The notes below the pieces were generated by a model. The model worked only from the letters and a program-made list of their open reading frames with translations. It ran no database searches and had not been told where the DNA came from. A program made the translations under genes and the position numbers. A DNA stretch of 6,383 nucleotides, taken from the NCBI GenBank assembly GCA_018970825.1, contig JAGWVP010000194.1, positions 1-6,383 of the forward strand. The letters are read 5' to 3'. Source of the DNA: a bacterium. GTDB taxonomy: Bacteria; Desulfobacterota; Binatia; UBA12015. Below are positions 1 to 6,149 of the stretch, piece by piece (within the stretch, counting starts at the first letter, position 1; every line of letters starts with the position of its first letter).

Positions 1-16
1 GGGGGGGGGGGGGGGG
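1..16. repeat. 16-base poly-G run at the left edge, probably a contig-end artefact
   Basis: The window begins with sixteen consecutive G residues, followed by TGGGCGGAGG. Read in the frame of the downstream gene, the run gives only glycine codons leading into V-G-G-G-S-A-G-G. Long pure G homopolymers at contig ends are a known artefact of two-colour Illumina chemistry, where absence of signal is called G. A genuine G-tract inside a Rossmann-type glycine loop cannot be excluded, but a run this pure at the exact edge makes an artefact more likely. The true upstream sequence of the first gene should be treated as unknown. Confidence 0.7.
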
Positions 17-570
17 TGGGCGGAGGATCGGCTGGTGGCGCGGTCGGGTTCGCGCCGCTCGCGGAGCGCTGCCCAGAGGCGCGGGTGGTCGCGGTCGACG
101 CGGCCGCGCCGATCAACTTCGCGGAGTGGGACGTGACGGTCGAAGTCGGCGGGGCTGCGTCCACCGCCGCGGGCGGCGACGGGCGCCGTCGTGGACGCGC
201 GCGACTCGGGTCGGTCGGGGTGCGGATCCTCACGGACGGCGGCGTGACGCTGGTCTCCGTTCCGTCGACGTCGGGCGGGTGCGTCGCTTGTCACGAGGCC
301 CGGGGCCCGGGGGCTGCGGCGGGCGCGGCCGACGTCGACGGTCGTGGAATCGAGGCCGACGGGCGGACGGGACTGCTCGAGGGCGATCCCGCGACGACGA
401 TCGGGGCGATGCTCGCGGGCGACATGGCGGCCCTCGCCGCCTGCGGATTCGTGCTCGGCCTCGATCCTGCGCCGGCGGTGCACGCGCTGCGGCTTCCGCC
501 GGGTGCACCTGCGTTCGCCGCGACCACGTTCGTCCGGCGGCGGCCCTGCCCTCGCGGCTGCGATCCCTGA
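1..570 (+). CDS. Probable ThiF/MoeB/HesA-like E1-type adenylating protein, 5' truncated
   Basis: The frame is open from the first base, so the real start lies outside the window. The GTG at 16 sits at the end of the poly-G run and is not a convincing start. Residues below are counted from that GTG. A glycine-rich loop (VGGGSAGGAVGF, 1-12) is followed by a beta-strand ending in an acidic residue (ARVVAVDA), as in the nucleotide-binding Rossmann fold of ThiF/MoeB proteins. Further on are GGCVACHE (Cys89 and Cys92) and TTIGAMLAGDMAALAACGFVLG-like residues near 127-148. The latter match the helix before the C-terminus in this family. The protein ends with CPRGCDP (Cys178, Cys182), reminiscent of the four-cysteine zinc site, although the second pair is CxxxC rather than CxxC. 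Known members adenylate the C-terminal glycine of ubiquitin-like sulfur carriers, or act in azoline/peptide modification. The middle part (about 48-70) is low-complexity and arginine/glycine rich. The glycine loop alone would also resemble an FAD-binding protein, but the C-terminal half favours ThiF. Confidence 0.6.
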   Translation, partial: GGGGGVGGGSAGGAVGFAPLAERCPEARVVAVDAAAPINFAEWDVTVEVGGAASTAAGGDGRRRGRARLGSVGVRILTDGGVTLVSVPSTSGGCVACHEARGPGAAAGAADVDGRGIEADGRTGLLEGDPATTIGAMLAGDMAALAACGFVLGLDPAPAVHALRLPPGAPAFAATTFVRRRPCPRGCDP

Positions 571-638
571 CGACCCGCCGGGCCGTCCACGTCCGCCTCG
601 CTTTCGCGGCCCGATGGCACGCCCGACGGGGTGTCGAG

Positions 639-671
639 CGGTTTGCCCGGCCCATGGGCGTGGGCTAACCG
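639..671. repeat. Imperfect inverted repeat between the ThiF-like gene and sat
   Basis: CGGTTTGCCC (639-648) and GGGCTAACCG (662-671) pair at 9 of 10 positions across a 13-base loop. The loop contains the perfect palindrome GCCCATGGGC (650-659). The element lies 64 bases before the sat start and 68 bases after the upstream stop. It could be an RNA hairpin ending upstream transcription, although no T-tract follows, or an operator for a repressor controlling sat. In DNA this rich in GC such dyads also arise by chance, so function is only suggested by its placement. Confidence 0.35.
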
Positions 672-685
672 AGAGGGTTCAACGC

Positions 686-700
686 GCCCCGTCCCGGGGC
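686..700 (+). promoter_or_regulatory. Short GC stem-loop in the presumed sat leader
   Basis: GCCCCG (686-691) pairs perfectly with CGGGGC (695-700) around a three-base loop, 34 bases before the sat ATG. No run of T follows, so it is not a standard intrinsic terminator. If transcription of sat starts upstream, this hairpin would sit in the 5' untranslated leader, just ahead of the ribosome binding site. No known riboswitch fold could be recognised around it. Confidence 0.25.
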
Positions 701-720
701 CGCATTCCCCCAGCCCAAGC

Positions 721-726
721 AGAGGA
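721..726 (+). promoter_or_regulatory. Ribosome binding site of sat
   Basis: AGAGGA followed by AAACGCCC places an AGGA core 8 bases before the ATG at 735. This is good spacing for a Shine-Dalgarno element and supports the chosen start. It lies in a locally A-rich patch that stands out from the surrounding GC-rich sequence. Confidence 0.65.
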
Positions 727-734
727 AAACGCCC

Positions 735-1997
735 ATGTCCGACCTGATCGCGCCCCACGGCGGCCTCGAGCAGCCCGTCGATCGCACCGTGCCCGCCGAC
801 CGCGTGCCGAGCTTCCGCTCGGAAGCCGCGAAGCTGCCCCGCCTGCCGGTCTCCGACGCGGACCTCTCCTCGGTCTACCGCTTCGGCGACGGCGCGCTCT
901 CGCCGCTCGAAGGCCCGATGGACGGGAAGACCTGGCACCAGGTGCTCGACCACGGCTTCATCGAGAGCCGCGGCGAGAAGTACGCCTGGACGATCCCGCT
1001 CTCGCTGCCGGCGACCGCCGAGGTCGCGGCTCGGATCAAGAAGGGCGACCGGGTCGGGCTCGAGACGTCGTCGGGCGACGTGGTCGCGATCCTCGAGGTG
1101 AGCGACGTCTTCGCCTACGACAAGGCCAAGTACCTGAAGTCGGTTTACGGCACCGAGCGCACCGACCACCCCGGCGCCGACATGGTGACGACGGGCGACG
1201 CCGACAAGACCCATCTCGTCGGCGGCAAGCTCGAGGTGCTGCCCCAGCCGAAGCACCCGAAGTTCGGCAAGTACGTGCTGACCCCGCGCGAGGTCCGGAA
1301 GCTGCTCGCCTCGAAGGGCTGGAAGCGCGTGGTCGCGTTCCAGACGCGCAACCCGCTCCACCGCGCGCACGAGTACGCGCTCGTCTACGGGCTCGAGACC
1401 CTGATCCGCGCCGGACACGACGCCGGCGCGTGCCTGAACCCGCTGATCGGCGAGACCAAGGGCGACGACGTGCACGCCGACGTGCGCATGGACACCTACG
1501 AGGCGCTCATCACGCAGCGCGCGCTCGGCCAGGGCGACAGCGACGCGAAACTCTGGGGACCGCGCGGCGACTCGGTGCCCGATCGCGTGATCCTGCTCGG
1601 GCTCGACATCAAGATGTTCTACGGCGGCCCGAAGGAGGCGGTGATGCACGGCATCTACCGCCAGAACTTCGGCTTCACCGACATCATCATCGGCCGCAAG
1701 CACGCGGATGCGCCCTACAAGGACGGCAGCGCCATCTGGGGCGACTTCGACGCCCAGGAGATCTTCGACAAGTTGGGCGGCAAGCTGCTCATCAAGCCGC
1801 TCAAGGTCGGGTTCGCCGCGTATTACGACTCGATCGGACGCGTCGACCTGACGGAGAACCACGCGGACGAGAAGCCGGTGGCGATCTCCGGGAAGGACGT
1901 GCGCGCGGCTCTGGTCGCGGGACGCGAAGTGGACCCGCGGATCATGCGGGAGAGCACGTCGAGGATTCTCGCGCAGGCGATGAAGGGACTGGCGTAG
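735..1997 (+). CDS. sat: Sulfate adenylyltransferase (ATP sulfurylase), single-domain homo-oligomeric type
   Basis: This 420-residue cytoplasmic enzyme catalyses ATP + sulfate to adenosine 5'-phosphosulfate (APS) + pyrophosphate, the first step of sulfate activation. It opens with MSDLIAPHGG, the typical Sat N-terminus, and has a well-placed ribosome binding site. The PUA-like N-terminal domain spans about 1-190. The catalytic domain carries QTRNPLHRAHEY at 203-214 (family QxRNPxHxxHE nucleotide-binding motif), LNPLIGETKGDD at 234-245, FYGGPKEAVMH at 295-305, GRKHADAP at 320-327 and ISGKDVR at 384-390 (family ISGTxxR). Length is normal, and there is no C-terminal APS-kinase domain. It is unrelated to the CysD/CysN form. 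The GRKHA element differs from the usual GRDHAG by Asp to Lys, suggesting a divergent Sat clade. The gene is followed after 34 bases by the large mosaic gene, so co-transcription is likely. The window lacks APS reductase or kinase genes, so assimilatory, dissimilatory or sulfation use cannot be decided. Confidence 0.96.
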   Translation: MSDLIAPHGGLEQPVDRTVPADRVPSFRSEAAKLPRLPVSDADLSSVYRFGDGALSPLEGPMDGKTWHQVLDHGFIESRGEKYAWTIPLSLPATAEVAARIKKGDRVGLETSSGDVVAILEVSDVFAYDKAKYLKSVYGTERTDHPGADMVTTGDADKTHLVGGKLEVLPQPKHPKFGKYVLTPREVRKLLASKGWKRVVAFQTRNPLHRAHEYALVYGLETLIRAGHDAGACLNPLIGETKGDDVHADVRMDTYEALITQRALGQGDSDAKLWGPRGDSVPDRVILLGLDIKMFYGGPKEAVMHGIYRQNFGFTDIIIGRKHADAPYKDGSAIWGDFDAQEIFDKLGGKLLIKPLKVGFAAYYDSIGRVDLTENHADEKPVAISGKDVRAALVAGREVDPRIMRESTSRILAQAMKGLA

Positions 1998-2031
1998 GCC
2001 GCAGCGTCTTCGACGGCCGCCGTCCGGGGGC

Positions 2032-5000
2032 ATGACCGACATCGAGACGCCGAAGGGGTCGAGCCCGCTTCGGCTCGACGTGTCGGTGGTGAGCCCGTCG
2101 GGCACCCGGCCACCCCTCCTCGACCACGTCGAGGCCACCGCGGTCGTCGGCGTCGATTTCCGACACGATCCGGACGTTCGATTCGCCGACGTCGCCTGGA
2201 TCCTGGATGCGGACGTCGAGGCCGCGTCGATCCGGGCGATCGCTCACGGTGGCGCCATCGTCGTCACGATGGACCCTTCGCTCGTGGGCGGGCGCATCGT
2301 CCCGTTCGAGAGGAGCATCTGCCGGGCTTCTTCCGCCGGCCCGCCCGCCGGTCCGGGGGAGGGCCGCGACGCAGCAGCCGGCCGCGACGTCCCCTGGGAG
2401 GGTGTCGCGGCATTCGTCGGGGACCTCCTCGACCTCGAGGAGCCGGTCGGGGCGGCCCTTCATCCGTCGGGCCCCGTCGCGTGCGCCGTCGATGGCGCGC
2501 GGGCGATCGTCGGATCCTCGGCTTGTTGCGTCGTCGCGAGCGAGCCGGTCGGCACGGGCGAGATCCTCTGGCTCGGCGTGCTGCCCCGCGAGGGCATCGG
2601 CTTCGACCTCGAAGCTCACGTGCCGCTTCGCGCCTGCATCGCGCAGCTGCTCGTGGACGAGATCCTGGCGACGGCCTTCCTTCGTCGCCACGGCCTCGTC
2701 GCGCGAAGACTCGTCGGACCCTACGGCCGACCGATGCGGGCGTGGCAGGCTCATGTCGAGGAGGAGCGCGGCCTCTGCAACGGTTCGATGGAGGCCTTCG
2801 TCGAACGCCTCGCCGAGAGCCGCGAGGTCCCGACCTTCTCGATGATCCGTCGGCCGATCCGGTGGGGACACCGGACGCCCGGTCTCGTGCATCTCCCGGA
2901 GATCGGACGGGGAAGCGGACGCTTCGACGTGCAGCCCGACGGGCCGTCCTTCTTCTCGGGACGGTGGATCCGGTTGCGCGGCGGGAGCGACCTGGGCTTC
3001 GCCCCCGACCCGAACTACCGGGAGTACTACGACTTCCGCGCGGACCAGCCACGCGCGGTCCCCGCAGCCGCCGGGGACGGCCGTCTCGTCGTCGGCGCGC
3101 CGGACGGCCGTCTCGAGATCCACGAAGTCGAGTACCGGAACGGGCGATTGTCGCTCGTGCCGCGCGGCCATCTCCTCGGTGCGAACGGGGAGCCGCTCTG
3201 CCTGCGCGGGGCGTCTCCGACCCTCGGCCGCGTGACCGGAGACGGAACGGACCTGCTCGTCGCGGACGACGGCGGCCGTCTCGCCCTGTTCGTGGAGCGG
3301 GACGGTCGCTGGCACGAGGTCGAGACCTGGCACCGGGAGGGGCGCGTCACTCCGCGGTTGTGCGACTGGTCGGGCGACGGCGGATGCGACCTCCTGCTCG
3401 GCACCGAGGACGGGCGCCTCGAGCTTGCGCGGGACTTCCGCCGACAGCGCCTGGCAAGCATGGAGACCGTCCTCGCGACGGACCATCGGCGGCTCGCGCC
3501 CGCCTTCCGCCGCGTCGCCGGGACGCCCCAGGTCGTCGTGGGCACCCTCGACGGCTCCCTCCATCTCTTCCGCGACGGACGACTCGAGCCGCTCGGGGGT
3601 CGCGCGACCACCATGCGCGGGACCGAGGGAGCCTTCCTGCAGCAGGACGCCGCACCCGAGTTCGTCGACCTCGACGGCGAGTCTCTCCTGCTGTGCGGCG
3701 CCTCGGTGGTCGGCATCGCGAACGACGACGACCTGCCCGCGAGCCGTCGCTTCACGAGCCTCCGAAGGTCCATCGCACGCCTGCAGGCCGCCTCGATCCC
3801 GATCACCCCGCACGTCTTCTTCACCCCGGGAATGGATGCGGAGGCGATGACGCGCGAACTCGACGAGCATCGCGCCCTGTTCGAGCGCCTCGGGCTTCCC
3901 TGGTCGGGAAACGGCTCGTCCCACCACTGCTGGATCGTTCCCCGCAACGACGTCGCAACCGCGTTCCGCCTCGAGCGGGCCTCCGGCCTGGTCTTCGACT
4001 TCGGCTGGCAGCCGCCCGCCGTCGAGAGTTCGCCCGACGGCGGTCCCGAGTTCGCCCTCTCGATGCCCTTCTTCCTGCGCGACGGAGAGACCGCGAGCGA
4101 CTTCCTTCTCGCCTGCCCGTCCGTCCCCGGTCGATTCCCGGCCGCCGAGCGGCTGCGCGATCGCCACCGCCTGCCGGTCACGCACTTCGTCCACCCCGAG
4201 TTCCGCAAGACGGGGGAGCCCGCCTCGGAGGTCGACGGCTGGGTCGCCGGGATCGAGCAGGAGCGCTCGGGGTCGGGTGCGGTCGCGGTGACGGAGCCGC
4301 AGATGGCGCGCGCCGTCGCCGCCGCGATCGGGGCACGTTTCCATCTCCACCTCGTGGACGAAGGCGTACGCATCGACTGCGATCCCGCCGGAGTCCCGGC
4401 GTGGGCCCGGGCCTGGGTGCCCGCACTCGCCGTCGGCATCGAGCGTGCCGACGGGCGCCCGCTGCAAACCGACGCCGCGATCTTCCACCGACGCGGGCGC
4501 GAACTCGTCTCCACGGTGGACGGCTCGGCGCTCGTGAGCTGGGAGGCACGGCCCCGCACCGCCTGGAACCTCTCGGGTGCGAACCAACCCGTTCACCTCT
4601 CGGGTGCCGATCCCGTCGAGGTCTCGTTTGCCGAGCCGGGCCTCCAGGAATTGCTCGTCGACGGCGCCGATGGCCTCTGCGACTGGCCCGGGGCGAGTGC
4701 GCACGCGCGGCCGGGCGGACGTGCGTGGCGTCGGTTCGGCGCCCCGGGGCGGGCCGTCGTCCGGACCTCGCGTCCCCCGGGGGAGGCGATGCCGTCGTGG
4801 GTGGGAACCTCGCGCCAGGACGAGTGGGTCGCGGACGTCGTCTTCGCCGGGCGCACGTCGCCCGGCTGGTTCGTCGAGACGGGTGCCGCAGACGGGACCT
4901 CCTCGTCGGCGACGCTCGTCCTCGAGCGCGAGTTCGGCTGGCGCGGACTTCTCGTCGAGCCCAACGAAGCGCTCTTCCGTCGCATCCCGCTTCACCGCAA

Positions 5001-5634
5001 GTGCCTCGCTGCGCTCGCGTGCGTGACGGAGAGCGACGGTTCGGTGGAGTTCATCCAGGCATCGTGGTTCGGCCGGATCCTCGACCACGCCTCCGCGGAG
5101 CTCGCGGGTCGCCCGCTCGCCGAGCACCCGTTTCTCGGTCGAGACCTCGATGGCTCACCCGCGCGCGTCGTGCGACGCGACGGCCTCTCGCTCGCCACGC
5201 TGCTGCGCCGGTACGAGGCCCCCCGGGACGTCGACTTCGCCATGATCGACGCCGAGTGGAGCGAGTGGTTCATCCTGCGCAGGTTCCCGTTCCGTCGTTG
5301 GAATCTCCTCGCGATCTGCGTGAACACGAAGTTCCGTTGGGACGGGGGCGTGCAGGACAGCCCGCATGCACAGGAGATCCGCGACCACCTCGTGTCGCTG
5401 GGCTACTTCTTCGACCGGGAGCGCTCCCGCGGCACCGAGCACGACTTCTTCGTCCATCCCCGGCTCGTGGCGCCGCCCCTGCGGCGCCTGCGACACCTCG
5501 CCTTGCCGGCGGAGCGGCTACGGATGCTCGTCGACGCGGCGGTGCTTCGGGTCCGCGGGGTCGGGATCGCCGACCTCGTGCGATCGAGGTTCCGACGGAT
5601 CGGTCGCCGCTTCTCCGTTCGGGAGGACGACTGA
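2032..5634 (+). CDS. 1200-residue mosaic protein: deacetylase-like region, FG-GAP-like beta-propeller and C-terminal FkbM methyltransferase
   Basis: Residues 1-220 are unassigned but alternate strands and helices (ADVAWILDAD, GGAIVVTMDP, GEILWLGVLP). At 238-279, WQAHVEEE and VPTFSMIRRPIRWG resemble the start of a carbohydrate-deacetylase-like domain. From about 344 to 557, at least five copies of a blade pattern occur: PxL.D..GDG.xDLLVG..DGRLxL (345-363, 396-420, 441-466, 490-516, 542-557). They resemble FG-GAP/VCBS beta-propeller repeats. Residues 565-815 continue the deacetylase-like part, with SGNGSSHHCW (625-634) and HFVHPE (718-723). Residues 925-1146 are an FkbM-type SAM-dependent O-methyltransferase: FVETGAADGT (947-956, SAM loop), GWRGLLVEPNE (969-979) and IDAEWSEW (1072-1079). 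A basic tail follows. No signal peptide or transmembrane helix is visible, so it is probably cytosolic. The ATG at 2032 is the only upstream start in frame, with a poor, too-close GGGGG ahead, so translation may depend on coupling to sat. A role in polysaccharide or glycolipid modification is inferred from the methyltransferase and deacetylase-like parts. The substrate is unknown. Confidence 0.8.
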   Translation: MTDIETPKGSSPLRLDVSVVSPSGTRPPLLDHVEATAVVGVDFRHDPDVRFADVAWILDADVEAASIRAIAHGGAIVVTMDPSLVGGRIVPFERSICRASSAGPPAGPGEGRDAAAGRDVPWEGVAAFVGDLLDLEEPVGAALHPSGPVACAVDGARAIVGSSACCVVASEPVGTGEILWLGVLPREGIGFDLEAHVPLRACIAQLLVDEILATAFLRRHGLVARRLVGPYGRPMRAWQAHVEEERGLCNGSMEAFVERLAESREVPTFSMIRRPIRWGHRTPGLVHLPEIGRGSGRFDVQPDGPSFFSGRWIRLRGGSDLGFAPDPNYREYYDFRADQPRAVPAAAGDGRLVVGAPDGRLEIHEVEYRNGRLSLVPRGHLLGANGEPLCLRGASPTLGRVTGDGTDLLVADDGGRLALFVERDGRWHEVETWHREGRVTPRLCDWSGDGGCDLLLGTEDGRLELARDFRRQRLASMETVLATDHRRLAPAFRRVAGTPQVVVGTLDGSLHLFRDGRLEPLGGRATTMRGTEGAFLQQDAAPEFVDLDGESLLLCGASVVGIANDDDLPASRRFTSLRRSIARLQAASIPITPHVFFTPGMDAEAMTRELDEHRALFERLGLPWSGNGSSHHCWIVPRNDVATAFRLERASGLVFDFGWQPPAVESSPDGGPEFALSMPFFLRDGETASDFLLACPSVPGRFPAAERLRDRHRLPVTHFVHPEFRKTGEPASEVDGWVAGIEQERSGSGAVAVTEPQMARAVAAAIGARFHLHLVDEGVRIDCDPAGVPAWARAWVPALAVGIERADGRPLQTDAAIFHRRGRELVSTVDGSALVSWEARPRTAWNLSGANQPVHLSGADPVEVSFAEPGLQELLVDGADGLCDWPGASAHARPGGRAWRRFGAPGRAVVRTSRPPGEAMPSWVGTSRQDEWVADVVFAGRTSPGWFVETGAADGTSSSATLVLEREFGWRGLLVEPNEALFRRIPLHRKCLAALACVTESDGSVEFIQASWFGRILDHASAELAGRPLAEHPFLGRDLDGSPARVVRRDGLSLATLLRRYEAPRDVDFAMIDAEWSEWFILRRFPFRRWNLLAICVNTKFRWDGGVQDSPHAQEIRDHLVSLGYFFDRERSRGTEHDFFVHPRLVAPPLRRLRHLALPAERLRMLVDAAVLRVRGVGIADLVRSRFRRIGRRFSVREDD

Positions 5635-5819
5635 AGGGGCCCGACGAGGGGGAACCGCATGCAATCCTTGCAGGTCGCAGGCAATCCGGGAGCCTCCGGG
5701 GATTTCGGGCACGAATCGTCCCGCCCCGACCCCGTACTCGTCCGGCCCTCGGCGCGACCTTTCCCAGTCGCATGCCGGGTGGGGGTACGGAGGCCCCCGG
5801 TGAGGCAACTCCCGAGCGA
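5635..5819. other. 185-bp convergent intergenic gap
   Basis: No gene was found here. Besides the tandem stem-loops, the gap contains GCAATCC twice, 20 bases apart (5661-5667 and 5681-5687), and a GGGGG (5781-5785)/CCCCC (5794-5798) pair able to form a weak hairpin just past the toxin stop. Reading frames crossing this gap on the + strand are antisense to the toxin-antitoxin genes, start without a ribosome binding site, and resemble no known protein. Confidence 0.5.
5683..5723. terminator. Two tandem imperfect stem-loops between convergent genes
   Basis: The first stem pairs AATCC (5683-5687) with GGATT (5700-5704) and continues, after a small internal loop, with GGA (5689-5691) and TCC (5695-5697). 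The second pairs CGGG (5706-5709) plus ACG (5711-5713) with CGT (5717-5719) plus CCCG (5720-5723), with one bulged C and an AAT loop. They lie 48-90 bases beyond the stop of the large gene, where transcripts from both sides should end. Neither is followed by a T-run, so a terminator role rests on position and pairing only. Confidence 0.3.
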
Positions 5820-6149
5820 TCAGGGAGCGAACATCTCGCGCAGCACGTCGAGCACCCGCGAGAACGTCTGCGGCGACAGCCTCCCGAGCCGTCGGAACAA
5901 CCGCTCCCGGTCGACGGTCCGGACCTGGTCCACGACCACGAGACCACTCTTTCCCGCGAAGCGGCAAGCCACCCGAAACGGCAGGGCCCGGCCCGCCGAG
6001 GTGAGGGGCGCGACGATCACCGACCGGAGTCCTGCGTTCAACTCGTCGGGTGACACCACGAGACAGGGTCTCGTCTTGCGGATCTCGCGACCCCGCGTCG
6101 GATCGAGATCGACGAGGAAGAGCTCGCCCCGCCCCGGCGGTCCGCTCAC
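5820..6149 (-). CDS. mazF: MazF/PemK-family mRNA interferase toxin
   Basis: A 109-residue toxin from the type II MazEF family, sequence-specific endoribonucleases that cleave single-stranded RNA and stop growth when not held by the antitoxin. Counting from the GTG at 6149, the family signature is complete: GRGELFLVDLDPTRG (6-20), E22, KTRPCLVVS (25-33), VIVAPLTS (44-51) and VVVDQVRTVDRERL further on. Arg27 in the KTRP motif and Thr50 in APLT align with the catalytic Arg25 and Thr48 of Bacillus subtilis MazF, so it should be active. The frame is open to an ATG at 6245, but that would add 32 residues unlike any MazF. The GTG at 6149 gives the usual length, overlaps the antitoxin stop (GTGA) and has GGGAG a few bases upstream. 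A second GTG directly before it (6152) is an equally possible start. The gene lies downstream of mazE and is probably translationally coupled to it. Confidence 0.92.
   Translation of the reverse strand: MSGPPGRGELFLVDLDPTRGREIRKTRPCLVVSPDELNAGLRSVIVAPLTSAGRALPFRVACRFAGKSGLVVVDQVRTVDRERLFRRLGRLSPQTFSRVLDVLREMFAP

Noticed and set aside
150..240. Possible frameshift in the low-complexity middle of the ThiF-like gene
   Set aside because: The other two frames give arginine-rich shadow sequence with no ThiF features, and the reading frame resumes clear family motifs, so a variable linker is the simpler view.
344..2035. 563-codon + strand frame overlapping the first gene and sat
   Set aside because: It is an Arg/Pro/Ala-rich shadow of sat in another frame with no family motif.
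291..2138. 615-codon open frame on the - strand across sat
   Set aside because: It is antisense to a certain Sat gene, has an arginine/valine/aspartate-rich shadow composition typical of GC-rich DNA, and shows no recognisable motif.
1942..5127. 1061-codon open frame on the - strand across the mosaic gene
   Set aside because: Its length comes from scarcity of stop codons opposite GC-rich codons. Composition is low-complexity E/R/G/A-rich and no domain is visible, whereas the + strand frame has clear FkbM and propeller motifs.
2481..6053. 1190-codon + strand frame overlapping the mosaic gene
   Set aside because: It is extremely arginine/proline rich, is out of frame with the recognisable domains, and runs through the convergent gap into antisense of mazF.
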